A DNA stretch of 64,000 bases from an uncultured Desulfatitalea sp. (GTDB lineage Bacteria; Desulfobacterota; Desulfobacteria; Desulfobacterales; Desulfosarcinaceae), in NCBI GenBank assembly GCA_937868765.1, contig CALMNL010000008.1, positions 111,163 to 175,162 of the forward strand, in the 5' to 3' direction. The notes under the pieces were generated by a model that saw only the letters and a list, made by a program, of their open reading frames with translations, was not told the DNA's origin and did no database searches. Positions 63,960 to 64,000 of the stretch are shown here, piece by piece (position 1 is the first letter of the stretch; each line of letters starts with the position of its first letter). The translations under genes and the position numbers were made by a program.

Positions 63960-64000
63960 ATGCTCAAAAGATTGCACGTTATTTTGACCCTAATGGCCCT
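63960..64000 (+). CDS. start of an exported protein gene, cut by the window edge
   Basis: AGGAGGGG lies seven bases before an ATG at 63960. The first 13 residues, MLKRLHVILTLMA, look like the beginning of a signal peptide. The product cannot be named. Confidence 0.6.
   Translation, partial: MLKRLHVILTLMA

Overview
The window is a gene-dense, GC-rich bacterial chromosome segment, with no rRNA operon, prophage, insertion sequence or CRISPR array seen. The content suggests an anaerobic Desulfobacterota (former Deltaproteobacteria), most like a Desulfosarcina/Desulfobacteraceae relative. The grounds are one Rel-type alarmone enzyme, a YggT-DivIVA pair, tandem PilT-type ATPases, a CarD regulator, a K+-independent H+-pyrophosphatase, a TAXI-TRAP/DUF1850 transporter and a 4-hydroxybutyryl-CoA dehydratase. 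The lineage is an inference from gene content; no sulfate-reduction gene lies in the window.

Layout. 1-5.7 kb: C-terminal end of rel/spoT, a small exported protein, a YihY/BrkB membrane protein and a soluble five-PAS histidine kinase. 5.8-16.3 kb: an aldehyde dehydrogenase/iron alcohol dehydrogenase fusion, divergent from a three-gene run (unknown 743-aa protein, CcoI/CopA-like copper ATPase that seems to start at AUC, FAD/Fe-S dehydrogenase). 16.3-21.8 kb: tRNA-Ala, then a lower-GC stretch with few genes, a zinc phospholipase/nuclease-like exported protein, a Nudix hydrolase, an SRPBCC protein, tiny membrane proteins, DUF2845 and a YgjP-type peptidase. 21.8-25.4 kb: TerC and a leftward run proC-mauE-ccdA-thioredoxin. 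25.6-32.6 kb: an unknown secreted protein, yggT-divIVA, two PilT ATPases with a zinc-ribbon/pseudo-receiver protein, and a metallo-beta-lactamase hydrolase. 32.5-41.1 kb: coaX, folP, ftsH, tilS on the minus strand; large-type SRP RNA, grpE and dnaK on the plus strand.

41.1-54.2 kb: secreted carboxylesterase and acyl-CoA synthetase (minus), then a long plus-strand housekeeping run: serA, DUF1844, ispE, tRNA-Gln, prs, rplY, pth, hppA, carD, rluD. 54.2-64 kb: a catabolic module with TAXI binding protein, DUF1850 protein, fused TRAP permease and 4-hydroxybutyryl-CoA dehydratase, facing a hotdog thioesterase and a fused CoA-transferase; then an adenine-deaminase-like amidohydrolase and the first codons of another gene with a strong ribosome binding site.

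The 54-61 kb module reads as uptake of an organic acid, CoA activation by transfer and dehydration to crotonyl-CoA. The 5.8 kb fusion could carry an alcohol to its acid. Both are inferences. The least explained items are the 743-aa protein with its operon partners, the AUC start, the alcohol-to-acid fusion enzyme, the pseudo-receiver beside pilT and the altered amidohydrolase.
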